Shown: positions 7,024 to 14,318, counted from the stretch's first letter. The stretch is DNA of 18,347 nt from an uncultured Bacilli bacterium (GCA_904502155.1 CAJGDV010000014.1:1-18347), one strand, 5' to 3'. The notes: generated by a model not told the origin, from the sequence alone. Numbers and translations: made by a program.

Positions 7024-7524
7024 ATGAATATTAGAGATAAACAATTTGAACGTGGAGTATATGAAGAAAAAAGAAGTTCTTTTGAAAAGAATAAGAAAAA
7101 AACATTAAAAGAAATTGAAGACATTAAAAATAATTATGAAGATCAAGTAAAAAAAATAACAAAAGAAATTGAAGATTATGAAAAACAATTTGCTAAAGAT
7201 AAGAAAAAATCATTAGTATTAATGATTGCATTTCCTATATTTATTAAAAAAATAAAAAATAATCTCAAATCAAAGGAACTAATCTTAAAAGCAAAACAAT
7301 ATGAAGGTTGCGATTTTAATATATATAAATTAAAAAAAGAAAGAGACGAATTATTAGAAACTAAATATAATGATTTAAAAATATGGGATCATTATATTGG
7401 AAATTGTAATAAAATTATTAATAAAATAACAAAAGAAATTGAAGAATTATACTATAAAGAAAATCAAAAAGCTATTGAAAATTCAAATGGTAAAATAGTA
7501 TCATTCAAAAAAAGAAGCCGTTAA
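7024..7524 (+). CDS. Coiled-coil protein with short hydrophobic segment, hypothetical
   Basis: 166 residues, highly Lys/Glu-rich. A helical coiled-coil region spans about 10-60. A short hydrophobic stretch (about 63-74, LVLMIAFPIFI) is followed by Lys-rich sequence and a second helical region (80-150). The basic tail contains KIVSFKK and ends RSR. The hydrophobic segment is short for a full TM helix, so it may be peripheral or re-entrant. KITKEIE occurs in both helical arms, encoded by an identical 23-base stretch. The general plan and tail resemble the 5747 protein; homology is possible, not proven. No known family recognised. Its TAA stop overlaps the stop of the convergent cysteine synthase gene inside the loop of a shared terminator. 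Confidence 0.65.
   Translation: MNIRDKQFERGVYEEKRSSFEKNKKKTLKEIEDIKNNYEDQVKKITKEIEDYEKQFAKDKKKSLVLMIAFPIFIKKIKNNLKSKELILKAKQYEGCDFNIYKLKKERDELLETKYNDLKIWDHYIGNCNKIINKITKEIEELYYKENQKAIENSNGKIVSFKKRSR
7153..7445 (+). repeat. 23-base direct repeat within the 7024 gene
   Basis: Copies at 7153-7175 and 7423-7445 are identical and in the same frame. Each encodes KITKEIE inside a coiled-coil arm. It may be convergent Lys/Glu codon runs or a trace of internal duplication. Confidence 0.5.
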
Positions 7525-7536
7525 TCGGCTTTTTTT
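7506..7536. terminator. Bidirectional terminator shared by convergent genes
   Basis: Stem AAGCCG/CGGCTT (7515-7520 with 7526-7531) around a five-base loop TTAAT. T-run on the plus side (7530-7536) and A-run on the other (7507-7513), so it works in both directions. Both stop codons, TAA plus (7522-7524) and TAA minus (7523-7521), lie in the loop. Confidence 0.9.
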
Positions 7537-8447
7537 ATTTCAATTAATTCTATTTTATTTGATATAAACTCCTTGTTAGTATCAATATCTTTCATTAAAT
7601 CTGTTGATAAATATTTTTTTGAATCATCGGCAAAAACAGTGACTACATTTTCATCCATTTTGTCTTTAGTTAAAACACTGGCAATAAAATTAGCACCACT
7701 ACTTATACCAACACCTAAACCTAGATGTTTAGAAAGCAATCTACTCATATTAACAGCATCGTCATCATTTACTAAAATAATGTCATCGATTATGTCTCTA
7801 TCTACAAGACTTGGTACAAAGTCATCTCCAATTCCCTCAATTTTATGAGGACCGATAATTTTGTTTTCTGATATAAGTGGCATGCTAGCTGGTTCAAGAG
7901 CTACACACTTAGTATTTTGATTTTTACTTTTTAAATATTTACTTATACCCATTAATGTACCACCAGTACCAACACCACTTATAAATGCACCAATATTATT
8001 AACACTATTATAAATTTCAACAGCTGTAGTATTATAATGTGCTTCCAAATTTAATTTATTATTAAATTGATCACATAAGAAGCAATTATTTTCAACACTA
8101 TAATTATAAGCACCTTTTATAGCTTCATCAAAACTTTCAGTAATAATAACTGTAGCACCATAAAGACGCATTAGATTAATTCTTTCAATAGAAGCTGATT
8201 TAGGTATAAAGATTACTACTTTAAGTCCATATTTAGCCCCTAATGCTGCTAAAGCAATTCCTGTATTTCCACTTGTTGCTTCACATACAGTACTTCCTTT
8301 TGGTAAATTATTTTTTTCAATAATATATTTAACAATTCGATCTTTAATGCTTCCACTATAATTATAATATTCTAATTTTGTATATACTTCATTAATTTTA
8401 TTATTATATTTATATTTAATTTTTATCATTGGTGTATTTCCAATCAT
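7521..8447 (-). CDS. Cysteine synthase family PLP-dependent enzyme
   Basis: 308-residue fold-type II PLP enzyme of the O-acetylserine sulfhydrylase / cystathionine beta-synthase family, which makes cysteine or a related product by beta-replacement on an activated serine. Motifs: IGNTPM at 2-7; PLP-binding Lys35 in SGSIKDR; TSGNTG (58-63) binding substrate carboxylate; the phosphate cradle GVGTGGT (158-164); GPHKIEGIGDDFVP; and a C-terminal DDSKKYLST carrying the Ser that contacts the PLP ring nitrogen. Length is normal for CysK. The usual NPGGSVKDR is NYSGSIKDR here and PHKIQGIGAGF is altered, so I do not fix the substrate. The start is the ATG at 8447 after GGAGGGTGAT; an in-frame TTG upstream lies before this SD. 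It ends tail to tail with the 7024 gene. Confidence 0.88.
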   Translation of the reverse strand: MIGNTPMIKIKYKYNNKINEVYTKLEYYNYSGSIKDRIVKYIIEKNNLPKGSTVCEATSGNTGIALAALGAKYGLKVVIFIPKSASIERINLMRLYGATVIITESFDEAIKGAYNYSVENNCFLCDQFNNKLNLEAHYNTTAVEIYNSVNNIGAFISGVGTGGTLMGISKYLKSKNQNTKCVALEPASMPLISENKIIGPHKIEGIGDDFVPSLVDRDIIDDIILVNDDDAVNMSRLLSKHLGLGVGISSGANFIASVLTKDKMDENVVTVFADDSKKYLSTDLMKDIDTNKEFISNKIELIEIKKAD

Positions 8448-8466
8448 ATTATCACCCTCCAAATCT

Positions 8467-8472
8467 ATTATA
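8467..8472 (-). promoter_or_regulatory. Putative -10 of the cysteine synthase gene
   Basis: Minus-strand TATAAT just after the U-run of the upstream terminator. No TG extension and no good -35. The predicted start (about 8460) is the first base of the GGAGGG SD (8460-8455). Confidence 0.45.
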
Positions 8473-8473
8473 T

Positions 8474-8499
8474 AATAAAAAAAGCACTATTGTGCTTTT
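8474..8499 (-). terminator. Intrinsic terminator with stop codon at the loop
   Basis: 8-bp stem AAAAGCAC/GTGCTTTT (8480-8487 with 8492-8499), four-base loop 8488-8491, then a U-run on the minus strand. The TAG stop (8489-8487) of the four-TM gene occupies the loop and its closing base. Confidence 0.85.
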
Positions 8500-9314
8500 G
8501 AAATTGAAAAAATTATATCTTCTAAATTGTTTTTTTGATTTTTATAATTTTTTTCTTCAATTACTTGAATAACTAAAGACATAAAATCACTATTGTGGTA
8601 TTTTACACTTGAAAGTATAAAATAATATTCTAAATCGTCAGTTACGCCTAAATATTTTTTTTGTATAATGCCTTTGTTACCAGTACTAAATGATTTATAG
8701 TTGCCATCTTCTTTAAGTGTTTCATTATTATTTTTTAATACTTCATAATATTTTTCAATTAAAGTTGTTTCTGGTTTATCAAATTTAATTTCGTCATTTT
8801 TGTAATTGACAATCATTGTTATAATGTTGTTTTCTTCATCAGTACATTCTAAATCATATGTTTCATTGTAATTACATTTATTATAAGAATTTGGAAATAA
8901 TACTGAAATTAAATCATCATCACTAGTTATTTTTTTGTGTAAATCTACAATTGGTTCATTAACATATTTATATGTTCCTACACTTACTAAAATTGTGAAA
9001 ACTAATAAAAAAGATGAAACATATTTAAATTTAGTCTTTTTTTCTTCCATATACTTATTATAATAAAAAGGTATATATATAATATTCAATATGAATAAAG
9101 GTATTAATAATTTATAATTTTTGGTATTTCGAATACAAAGTGCTAATTTTATTAAAATAATCGTACTTGTAAAAATAAATAGATATGTTATTGCAATTAA
9201 TAAAGCATTTGTGAATTCTGGATATATTTTTTTATATATAAATGCACCTAGTAATAAAAAGATTAAAATATATTCCATAAAGTACCAAAAAAATATTTTT
9301 TTACTATTAGTCAT
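8487..9314 (-). CDS. Four-TM membrane protein with extracytoplasmic cysteine-pair domain, hypothetical
   Basis: 275 residues. Four hydrophobic helices (about 7-27, 36-61, 68-85 and 97-115) are followed by a soluble C-terminal domain of about 150 residues. With Lys/Arg-rich loops (62-69 and 88-97) on the cytoplasmic side, the domain is probably outside. Two cysteines in it (147 and 157; C-x9-C-T-D-E) form a likely disulfide hairpin like the one in the 4082-4771 protein. The domain ends with a helix typical of small secreted beta/alpha modules; I cannot assign a family. I start at the ATG at 9314 because it follows GGTGATATT; the ATG at 9335 has no SD. Its TAG stop lies in the terminator loop. 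It is divergent from the 9416 gene. Confidence 0.72.
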   Translation of the reverse strand: MTNSKKIFFWYFMEYILIFLLLGAFIYKKIYPEFTNALLIAITYLFIFTSTIILIKLALCIRNTKNYKLLIPLFILNIIYIPFYYNKYMEEKKTKFKYVSSFLLVFTILVSVGTYKYVNEPIVDLHKKITSDDDLISVLFPNSYNKCNYNETYDLECTDEENNIITMIVNYKNDEIKFDKPETTLIEKYYEVLKNNNETLKEDGNYKSFSTGNKGIIQKKYLGVTDDLEYYFILSSVKYHNSDFMSLVIQVIEEKNYKNQKNNLEDIIFSISKAQ

Positions 9315-9341
9315 AATATCACCAAAACTTCCCATTGAAAT

Positions 9342-9350
9342 ATAATAACA
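9342..9350 (-). promoter_or_regulatory. Extended -10 (TGtTATTAT), minus strand
   Basis: Promoter candidate for the four-TM gene starting at 9314; predicted start about 9335. It mirrors the plus-strand promoter at 9388-9396 almost exactly, giving a near-palindromic divergent promoter region. Confidence 0.5.
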
Positions 9351-9387
9351 TAATTTTTTAAAATTTTAACAAAAAATTAAAATTAAA

Positions 9388-9396
9388 TGTTATAAT
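9388..9396 (+). promoter_or_regulatory. Extended -10 promoter of the 9416 gene
   Basis: TGtTATAAT, twenty bases before the ATG, with an AGAGGTGA SD in between. Only poor -35 candidates (TTAACA with a 19-base spacer). Confidence 0.6.
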
Positions 9397-9415
9397 ATTA
9401 ATAATAGAGGTGATT

Positions 9416-10315
9416 ATGTTGTTAAAAGATAAAAAAAATATTTTGGGATTAGGAGTATTTGGTCTTTTAGTATTAATATTTGTTTTAATATTTGGTAAAT
9501 TAGATGAACCAGAAATATCATATGATGCAAAAAAAGATCCATATTCAGCTAAGGGTATTGTATTATTAAATATGGGCAATCAGCTTGTTGTAAGACCAAT
9601 TGATGGTATTGATAATATTACATTAGCAATAGAGAATCCTAGTATTCAAGAAGGGGATTTTATTAATTTTGATTATATTGATAATTATGATGTTGAAGAT
9701 TATGAAACATATAGTGAAATTAATGTTAATATTATAAAATATAAAAGTTATAATTATTATGAAGAAAAATTAATTACAAATGTTAGAGATTTAGAAGATT
9801 ATGGAGAATTTAATTTACCATATAATAATGAATATTTTGATGAAAAAAATGTTTATATAGCTCGTATGAATGGTTGTCCAAATGGGGATACATTTAGTAC
9901 TTATTATAAAAATAATACTATTTATTTTTTAGAAGATGACTATACTGGAGTAATATGCACTCAAGAGGTAGATTATGAATATTACATAATTGAGGTGGAT
10001 AAAGAATATAGAATTAAAAAGAATGAAAGAATTAGTAGTACATTTAATCGAACTAGTTTTTATTCAGGATTTTCAAATAATTATCGTTTAGATATTTATT
10101 TGTTTAAAAAGAATAATAATTATGTAATAGGATTTTTAGGTGATACTGATAATACTGATATTATTCCTTATTTAAGAAGTTTACCATTAACAATAGAAGA
10201 AGCAAGAGATTTATATCAAAGACTATATAAGAATAAAAACTACCGTGTAATAAATTATGATAATTTATCTATGGATGAAGTAGAATTAGTAAAAAGAGAA
10301 TTAGGAGTTGAATAA
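9416..10315 (+). CDS. Membrane-anchored hypothetical protein
   Basis: 299 residues. A Lys-containing leader and one TM helix (about 9-27) are followed by a Tyr/Asp/Asn-rich extracytoplasmic domain. Residues 45-110 look beta-rich, possibly OB-like (GIVLLNMGNQLVVRP then GDFINFDY). A later part (about 119-200) has the order DLEDY, NEYFDEKNVYI, then two cysteines at 154 and 181. It loosely recalls the layout of the two downstream paralogues, though I cannot show homology. No named family recognised. The start is the ATG at 9416; the GTG at 9410 overlaps the GAGGTGA SD. The next gene starts two bases after the stop, so the two are translationally coupled. Confidence 0.7.
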   Translation: MLLKDKKNILGLGVFGLLVLIFVLIFGKLDEPEISYDAKKDPYSAKGIVLLNMGNQLVVRPIDGIDNITLAIENPSIQEGDFINFDYIDNYDVEDYETYSEINVNIIKYKSYNYYEEKLITNVRDLEDYGEFNLPYNNEYFDEKNVYIARMNGCPNGDTFSTYYKNNTIYFLEDDYTGVICTQEVDYEYYIIEVDKEYRIKKNERISSTFNRTSFYSGFSNNYRLDIYLFKKNNNYVIGFLGDTDNTDIIPYLRSLPLTIEEARDLYQRLYKNKNYRVINYDNLSMDEVELVKRELGVE

Positions 10316-10317
10316 CA

Positions 10318-10875
10318 GTGACAAAAAAAAATAAAAAGAAAAAATTATTTAGTTTTAAGAAAAAGAAAAAAGATGAAATAAATTATAAAAAAGTTGCAAT
10401 ATTTGTACTAGTAGTTGCCTCTTTAATAGCATTTTGTTATTTAATTAAAGAAGTACAAATTGCAAAACGAGGATCTGTATCTGAAGTTTTATCAATTGGT
10501 AATTATAAAGTAGAAGATGCTAAAATTAAAAATAAAGTTTTAATGTCTTATAAAGCATATAAAAAATTCTTAAAAGAATATAATATTAAAGGAAACTTAA
10601 CAAGTGCTGATTTTAAATATCATGATTATATTGTAAGTTTACAAACATATTCTCAAGATTATGAAAAAGAAAGAAAAAAATTAGTGGAAATTTCAAATTC
10701 TGATGCTAATGGTGTAAATTTAGTATTTAATATTTATAATTATTGTGATACACCAGCTGAAGTAGAAGTTTATGCTATTATTGTACCAGTTAAGAAAAAT
10801 TCATTAAGTAGTGCTAGTGTAATCGAAAATGTATATAACGATTTAGCACATAATACTTGTGAAGTAGGGGAGTAA
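10318..10875 (+). CDS. Membrane-anchored protein, first of two tandem paralogues
   Basis: 185 residues starting with GTG, coupled to the upstream stop; the SD is AGGAG (10303-10307) inside the previous CDS. The cytoplasmic leader is extremely Lys-rich (residues 2-25), followed by one TM helix (26-43) and an outside domain. The domain aligns with the next gene's product along its length: VLSI; SYKAYKKFLKEY; DFKYHDYIVSLQTY; KLVEI; IYNYCDTPA; the IIVPVKK strand; and VYND with a terminal Cys. Cysteines 143 and 181 both align with cysteines in the paralogue. No family is recognised beyond this. A run of nine A (10323-10331) lies three bases after the start codon, a possible slippage site. The stop codon sits in the loop of its terminator. 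Confidence 0.72.
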   Translation: MTKKNKKKKLFSFKKKKKDEINYKKVAIFVLVVASLIAFCYLIKEVQIAKRGSVSEVLSIGNYKVEDAKIKNKVLMSYKAYKKFLKEYNIKGNLTSADFKYHDYIVSLQTYSQDYEKERKKLVEISNSDANGVNLVFNIYNYCDTPAEVEVYAIIVPVKKNSLSSASVIENVYNDLAHNTCEVGE

Positions 10876-10888
10876 TTCCTCTTTTTTT
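10866..10888 (+). terminator. Intrinsic terminator with stop codon in the loop
   Basis: 6-bp stem with one G-U pair (10866-10871 with 10877-10882), followed by seven T. The five-base loop (10872-10876) contains the TAA stop of the 10318 gene. Confidence 0.75.
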
Positions 10889-10889
10889 G

Positions 10890-10898
10890 TGGTATAAT
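10890..10898 (+). promoter_or_regulatory. Extended -10 promoter of the 10918 gene
   Basis: TGgTATAAT starting two bases after the terminator T-run. The -35 position lies in the hairpin. SD AGGTGA at 10908-10913. Confidence 0.65.
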
Positions 10899-10917
10899 AC
10901 ATTTATGAGGTGATTTT

Positions 10918-11421
10918 ATGAAGAAAAAATTATTTATTATTGCTTTAATTATTATACTTATATTAGGTGCATTCTATTTATATAAAACGATATCTAAAAA
11001 TGATGTTACAGTTGATGATCAAGTATTATCAATAAAAGATGTAAAAGTTGTTGATTTAGGTGCAAAGAAAAATGGAGAAGAATTATATCAAGGTGAATTA
11101 TTTAAATCATATGAAGATTATAAGAATTTTATGAAAGATTATGATTCTGAATTAGTTTTAAAAGAAAAAGATTTCAAAAATAATGATTTTGTATTAGATT
11201 TTCAAACTTATGGTACATGTACTGATGAACAATATAAGAAACTTGTTGAAATGAAAGTTGAAGAATCTATTTTAAATTTAGCATATGATGTTTATAATAC
11301 ATGTGGTGAATGTGATTTTGTAAATATTGCTTATTTTATACCTGTTGAAAAAGGACTTATGAAACAACTTCTTCCTATTAATGCGGTATATAATAATAAA
11401 TATCCTGAAAATAATTGCTAA
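10918..11421 (+). CDS. Membrane-anchored protein, second tandem paralogue, four cysteines
   Basis: 167 residues. A short Lys leader and one TM helix (5-22) are followed by an extracytoplasmic domain homologous to the 10318 protein: VLSI, FKSYEDYKNFMKDY, DFKNNDFVLDFQTY, KLVEM, VYNTCGEC, a YFIPVEKG strand and AVYNN before the final Cys. Cys129 and Cys167 match the two cysteines of the paralogue and probably form a shared disulfide. Cys101 and Cys132 are extra and probably form a second one. The CGEC is a C-x2-C sequence, but nothing else suggests a thioredoxin fold. It has its own promoter and SD (AGGTGA). The leader is much shorter than the paralogue's. It ends in a bidirectional terminator facing sbcC. 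Confidence 0.72.
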   Translation: MKKKLFIIALIIILILGAFYLYKTISKNDVTVDDQVLSIKDVKVVDLGAKKNGEELYQGELFKSYEDYKNFMKDYDSELVLKEKDFKNNDFVLDFQTYGTCTDEQYKKLVEMKVEESILNLAYDVYNTCGECDFVNIAYFIPVEKGLMKQLLPINAVYNNKYPENNC

Positions 11422-11449
11422 AAAAAAGTATCTATTAAGATACTTTTTT
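11421..11449. terminator. Bidirectional terminator between the 10918 gene and sbcC
   Basis: Stem GTATCT/AGATAC extended by an A-run and a T-run (11422-11433 with 11438-11449), loop ATTA. Flanked by A and T runs, so active both ways. The two convergent stop codons lie at its edges (11419-11421 and 11450-11448). Confidence 0.88.
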
Positions 11450-14318
11450 ATTTTTCTATTTTGATAGTACTTCCGTTTGCAGTTTTACTTATGTAGATTT
11501 TGCTATCAATTCTTGATTTTAACTCGCTTACATGGCTGATTATACCAATTAATCTATTACCATTAGTTAAGTCATAGAGAGTTGCTAGAGCTTGTTCTAA
11601 TGAGTCAGAATCAAGTGAACCAAATCCTTCATCTATAAACATTGTTTCAACTACAATTCCACCAGCATAATTTTGGATAGTATCAGAAAGACCAAGAGCT
11701 AATGCTAAAGAGGCCTTAAATGATTCACCACCTGATAATGATTTAATACTTCTAATTTTACCTGTATAATGATCAACAATTTCTAAATCTAAACTAACTT
11801 TATCATTTAAAGAAGTAGCCACTTCTTTACGTATTAATTCAAACTGACCATTAGTCATAATATCCAATCTAAAATTTGAATTTTTTATAATTTCATTAAA
11901 ATAAGAAGCTTGAACAAAATGCTCAAAAATAATTTTATTTTTACCAATTAAGTTTCCATTAGCAGTATCACTTAATTTTTTATAATTACTATATTTTCTA
12001 TTAATACTTTCTATTTCTTTAAATTTTAAACTAATAGAATCATATATTTTAACATTATTGTCATATTTAATAATTAAATCATCATTCATATTATTTTTTT
12101 CTATACGAAGTTTTAATAATTCATTATTAAGATTATCAATATCAGAAATTTCTTTATCTTTTGTTTTCTCTTCTAATTGTTTAATTTGTGTTTTCAAAAT
12201 ATCATAACTATTAAAATAATTATCATTTTCTTTTTTTATAATAACTATTTCATTAGTATTATATAAATTAGTAGGTTTATCTATATTATTGATTTCATTT
12301 AATACTTTTTCTTTATTTTTTGTTTCATTTTCAATATTAGATAAAACAACGTCATATTTTCCTTTAATTTCTTTAATAGAACTATTTAAATCATTATAAC
12401 TAGTTGTTATATTTTTAATATAAGTTTCATTATTATTGATTTCTTTTTCAAGATCTTCTAAATTAATATCAAAATTAAAGATTTGTTTTTCTAAACTTTC
12501 AAGATTAGAAATAATATTATTATATCTTTTTACATCTTCTTCATTTTTTAATATTGAATTATTTAAATTATTAAGCATTAATTTTTTTTGATCAAATATC
12601 TTACAATCATTTAATAATTTATCAAAATCAAACTTAATTGCTTCTAACTTTGTTTTTTCAGTATTAATTTTTTCAATATCAACTTCATTTAATTTAGCAT
12701 TAATAAGATTTAAATTATTAATACTATTATTTCTTTTTTCATTAAGTAAATCTAAATTTATTTTTAAATTATCTAATTCTTCTTTAGATAATACATCATT
12801 AATAAGTTCAGCCTTACTAGGATGATTTTTACTTCCACAAACAAGACATGGTTTATTAGGACTTAATTCTTTTGCAAGAATACCAGCTTGATTACGAAGG
12901 AATTTACTTTCTTCTAGAACATATTCATTATTATGTATTTCATAATTTTTTATGTCATTTTCAAGTTCAAGTTTTAACTTTTCTTTATATTCTAAATTAT
13001 CATTATAAGAAATAATTATATCATTATATTCTTTAATTTTTTCTTTATTAACTTTATCTTCATCTCTTGCTTTTTCTAAATTAATATAACTTTTATCATT
13101 TAAAATATATTCTTGAATTTCTTCTCTTTCTTTTTTATTTTTTAATAAAATATCATTACAATTTTTTAATTCTTCTTTTTCTTCATTAAGTAATTTAATT
13201 TCTTTTTGAATATTAATATTTTGTTTTAGTTTTTCTAAAACAATATTATCTTTTTTAACTTGATCTTTTACTTGTTCTAAGTTTAAATATTTTTCTTTTA
13301 ATTTTTGTAAATTTATTTCTTCTTCGTTTAAATAATTTTCATATTCTATTTTTAATTTATTATTATTAATTAAATTGTTTTCATATAAATTTAATTCTTT
13401 ATTTAATGGATTTAGTAATTCACTTAATTTAATGTCATTTTTAATTAATAACATTTCATCATAGTTTGATTTTAAATTATTTAATTCAGAAGTTTTATTT
13501 TTTAAATTTAATATATCAGCATTTATATTCTTTTTGATTTCAATATCTTTAATTAATAATTCTATTTTTTCGTCTAGTTTTTTTCTTTTTTCTTTTTCTT
13601 CTAAAACAATTATTTTATCTTTTTCATTTTCTTCATTAAGTAATTTAATTATTTCTAATATTGTTAAATTAGATATATCTTTATCCCAGTTTATATGTTC
13701 AATTTCATTTTTTAGAATATTATTTTTATCATCATATTCACGTTTAGTTTTAAGAAATTTTTCTTTTAATAATTCGCTAATTTTATAATAAATTGATGTA
13801 TCAAAAATTTTTCTAAAAATCTTTGATCTTTCATCACTTGTTGCAAATAATAATTTTAAAAATTCTCCTTGGGCTATCATAGCGATTTGTTTAAATTGTT
13901 TGTCATCAATTCCTAAAATTTCGATTATTTTATTAGTAACTTCTTTAACTCCAGTAATAATATCTTTATCATTAATAATCAAAGTTGCTTCTGCTACTGT
14001 TTTAGTTTTACGATTTTTCTTTTTGTATGGAACGTTTCTTTTTATAACATATTTATTTTCTTTATGAGTAAATTCGAATTCAACAAAAGTATCTGTTTCA
14101 TCATCAGCATAATCGCTTCTTAAAGAATCAACTGTTCTATTTGTTCCAGATGGTTGATTATAAAGGGCGAAACATATGGCATCAAATAAAGATGTTTTAC
14201 CGCTTCCTGTGTCTCCTGTAATAAGAAAGATACCATTAGACCCAAGTTTAGTAAAATCAACTGTTTCAAGGCCTTTATAAGGTCCAAAAGCCGATATTTT
14301 AATATTAATTGGTTTCAT
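11448..14318 (-). CDS. sbcC: SbcC/Rad50-type exonuclease subunit
   Basis: 956-residue SMC-like ATPase, the partner of SbcD in the Mre11/Rad50-type complex that opens DNA hairpins and trims blocked ends. The N-terminal half ABC domain has the FGPY start and Walker A GDTGSGKT (35-42), then a Q-loop AQGEF. Two very long Lys/Glu/Asn-rich coiled coils meet at a zinc hook, CLVC (Cys491, Cys494), almost exactly mid-protein. The C-terminal half has the ABC signature LSGGE (about 861-865) and Walker B with catalytic Glu in FIDEGFGSLD (about 893-902). All essential motifs are intact. The start is the ATG at 14318 after AAGGAGG; it overlaps the end of sbcD by 14 bases, so translation is coupled. A strong terminator follows. 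Confidence 0.95.
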   Translation of the reverse strand: MKPINIKISAFGPYKGLETVDFTKLGSNGIFLITGDTGSGKTSLFDAICFALYNQPSGTNRTVDSLRSDYADDETDTFVEFEFTHKENKYVIKRNVPYKKKNRKTKTVAEATLIINDKDIITGVKEVTNKIIEILGIDDKQFKQIAMIAQGEFLKLLFATSDERSKIFRKIFDTSIYYKISELLKEKFLKTKREYDDKNNILKNEIEHINWDKDISNLTILEIIKLLNEENEKDKIIVLEEKEKRKKLDEKIELLIKDIEIKKNINADILNLKNKTSELNNLKSNYDEMLLIKNDIKLSELLNPLNKELNLYENNLINNNKLKIEYENYLNEEEINLQKLKEKYLNLEQVKDQVKKDNIVLEKLKQNINIQKEIKLLNEEKEELKNCNDILLKNKKEREEIQEYILNDKSYINLEKARDEDKVNKEKIKEYNDIIISYNDNLEYKEKLKLELENDIKNYEIHNNEYVLEESKFLRNQAGILAKELSPNKPCLVCGSKNHPSKAELINDVLSKEELDNLKINLDLLNEKRNNSINNLNLINAKLNEVDIEKINTEKTKLEAIKFDFDKLLNDCKIFDQKKLMLNNLNNSILKNEEDVKRYNNIISNLESLEKQIFNFDINLEDLEKEINNNETYIKNITTSYNDLNSSIKEIKGKYDVVLSNIENETKNKEKVLNEINNIDKPTNLYNTNEIVIIKKENDNYFNSYDILKTQIKQLEEKTKDKEISDIDNLNNELLKLRIEKNNMNDDLIIKYDNNVKIYDSISLKFKEIESINRKYSNYKKLSDTANGNLIGKNKIIFEHFVQASYFNEIIKNSNFRLDIMTNGQFELIRKEVATSLNDKVSLDLEIVDHYTGKIRSIKSLSGGESFKASLALALGLSDTIQNYAGGIVVETMFIDEGFGSLDSDSLEQALATLYDLTNGNRLIGIISHVSELKSRIDSKIYISKTANGSTIKIEK

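Noticed and set aside
6864..7124. Minus-strand open frame across the end of the 6346 gene and the start of the 7024 gene
   Set aside because: It spans a promoter and two real gene ends, has no SD, and has the composition of an antisense artefact.
7573..7848. Plus-strand open frame of about 90 codons inside the cysteine synthase gene
   Set aside because: It is antisense to a well-supported gene, has no SD, and its Ser/Leu/Ile-rich composition is what reverse reading of Lys/Asp-rich codons gives.
7521..8447. Functional link between the cysteine synthase and the neighbouring cysteine-containing membrane proteins
   Set aside because: It has its own promoter and a terminator on each side, and a metabolic enzyme need not be linked to disulfide-containing proteins; proximity alone is not evidence.
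9121..9579. Two open frames (9121-9345 plus, 9358-9579 minus) around the divergent promoter region
   Set aside because: Both run antisense into better-supported membrane proteins and lack ribosome binding sites.
13534..13788. Plus-strand open frame inside the sbcC coiled-coil region
   Set aside because: Antisense shadow of a Lys/Glu-rich coiled coil; almost entirely Ser, Phe, Leu and Ile; no SD.
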